From an uncultured Fretibacterium sp. (GTDB lineage Bacteria > Synergistota > Synergistia > Synergistales > Aminobacteriaceae), in assembly GCA_937915755.1 (NCBI GenBank), contig CALGGR010000028.1:1-5366 (forward strand): a stretch of DNA of 5,366 nt, given 5' to 3'. The notes beneath the pieces are model-generated. The model was not told the DNA's origin, did no database searches, and saw nothing but the letters and a program-made list of their open reading frames with translations. The number at the start of each line of letters is the position of its first letter. Position 1 is the stretch's first letter. The position numbers were made by a program, and so were the translations under genes. Below are positions 4,533-5,366 of the stretch, piece after piece.

Positions 4533-5366
4533 ATGAGCGAAATAAAACCGGGAATTTACCGTAACGTCAAAATCACAGATTATCATGCAGGAGACGGTTT
4601 AAGCGCAACAGGTCTTTGTGAATTAATGCGTTCTCCACTCCACTACATCACAAGCCTCAAAACTCCCCATAAGGAGACTCCAGCTTTGAAACTAGGATCA
4701 GCTACACATTGCGCAATTCTTGAGCCAGAACGTTTCGCAAGAGAGTACATTAAGGCGGGAAATCTTGACCGCAGAACTAAGGAAGGCAAAGCAGCTTGGC
4801 TGGAAATCGAACAGTCAGGAAAAATCGTTCTTACGCCTGAAGAGTACGATAAAGTAACAAGTATGACATCTTCAATAAGAAATCATGAGGTCGCAAGCAA
4901 ATTATTCAGCGAAGGGCTAGCAGAGCATTCCATTTTCTGGAACGAGAACATTTATTCACTCGATACGGACATCAGCATATTGTGTAAAAGTCGCCCCGAC
5001 TACATCAAAACACTGTCTGACGGATACATTATCGTTGACCTCAAAACTGCTCAGGACGCTGAAACTAGAGAATTTCAGAGAAGAGCTTACTACAAATACT
5101 TTTACCACATTCAGGCTGGGCACTACCTTAACGGCTTCGAGAATATTACAGGTACTAAAGTCTTAGCTTATATCTACGTGGTCATTGAAAACGAACCGCC
5201 TTACGCTATCAACGTGTTCAGAGCAAGTCAAGATTTTCTCAACGCTGGAAGAACAAAAGTCAGAGAGCTTTACGAACTCTACGATTCTTATTCTTTAATA
5301 ATCGATTTAAATTCGTTGCCGCGATTTGTTCTTCTTCTCCATCAATTTGAATCGTTCCATAATCAT
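4533..5366 (+). CDS. RecE-like PD-(D/E)XK exonuclease (DUF3799 type), open at right edge
   Basis: 278 codons to the window edge without a stop. The N-terminus GLSATGLCELMRSPLHY (22-38) and ALKLGSATHCAILEPERF (51-68, with His59) are classic for phage exonuclease VIII-type proteins. The catalytic core follows: Glu131 (AEHSIFW), RPDYIK (154-159, Asp156), IVDLKT (167-172, Asp169 and Lys171, 13 residues on), then HIQAGHYLNGF (192-202). Expected activity: 5'-3' degradation of double-stranded DNA ends to expose ssDNA for annealing recombination; the ssDNA-binding protein at 508-1104 is a natural partner. From about residue 252 the sequence loses family likeness and ordinary composition (two Asp and one Glu but no Lys, a run of three Leu, HNH at the edge), while other parts are Lys/Glu-rich. 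The true C-terminus may therefore be disrupted near 5283-5290. Confidence 0.82.
   Translation, partial: MSEIKPGIYRNVKITDYHAGDGLSATGLCELMRSPLHYITSLKTPHKETPALKLGSATHCAILEPERFAREYIKAGNLDRRTKEGKAAWLEIEQSGKIVLTPEEYDKVTSMTSSIRNHEVASKLFSEGLAEHSIFWNENIYSLDTDISILCKSRPDYIKTLSDGYIIVDLKTAQDAETREFQRRAYYKYFYHIQAGHYLNGFENITGTKVLAYIYVVIENEPPYAINVFRASQDFLNAGRTKVRELYELYDSYSLIIDLNSLPRFVLLLHQFESFHNH

Noticed and set aside
1..5366. CRISPR array, tRNA or rRNA genes
   Set aside because: No regularly spaced direct repeats and no cloverleaf or rRNA-like sequence were seen on either strand.

Overview
The window is AT-rich. It has strong AGGAGG-type ribosome binding sites and a gene set typical of a prophage, phage-plasmid or integrative element of a low-GC Bacillota-like (clostridial) host. 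No taxonomic marker is present, so the host is inferred only from base composition, codon use and gene families.

Layout from left to right: (1) The 3'-open end of an unrecognised gene lies on the minus strand (1-325). (2) A 182-base gap (326-507) holds two perfect inverted repeats with long loops. (3) A minus-strand gene (508-1104) encodes a phage-type single-stranded DNA-binding protein of the DUF2815/Enc34 kind with an acidic tail. (4) A 233-base divergent control region (1105-1337) has two outward promoters placed almost symmetrically around a small GC-richer palindromic patch. (5) A parB-like gene without parA lies on the plus strand (1338-2381). (6) A gap with an 11-bp inverted repeat and an extended -10 promoter follows. 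(7) An intact Rpn/PD-(D/E)XK nuclease gene starts at TTG (2543-3397) and is followed 9 bases later by (8) a serine recombinase (3407-4150). (9) A 382-base stretch rich in small palindromes has no convincing gene (4151-4532). (10) A RecE-like PD-(D/E)XK exonuclease (DUF3799 type) starts at 4533 and runs off the right edge; its last 25-30 codons do not look like the rest of the gene.

The ssDNA-binding protein and the RecE-like exonuclease are two of the three usual parts of a phage recombination system; no annealing protein (RecT/Erf/Sak type) is visible. The ParB-like protein and the serine recombinase point to maintenance or site-specific resolution of an element.

The most interesting signal is inside the rpn gene. 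A near-ideal ribosome binding site (GGAGGT, 7-base spacer) precedes an in-frame ATG at 3203, which would produce the last 64 residues as a separate protein. The full gene itself starts with TTG and a poor ribosome binding site. This matches the known arrangement of Rpn nuclease toxins with intragenic antitoxins, and makes the rpn gene a candidate self-contained toxin-antitoxin/antiphage unit carried by this element.
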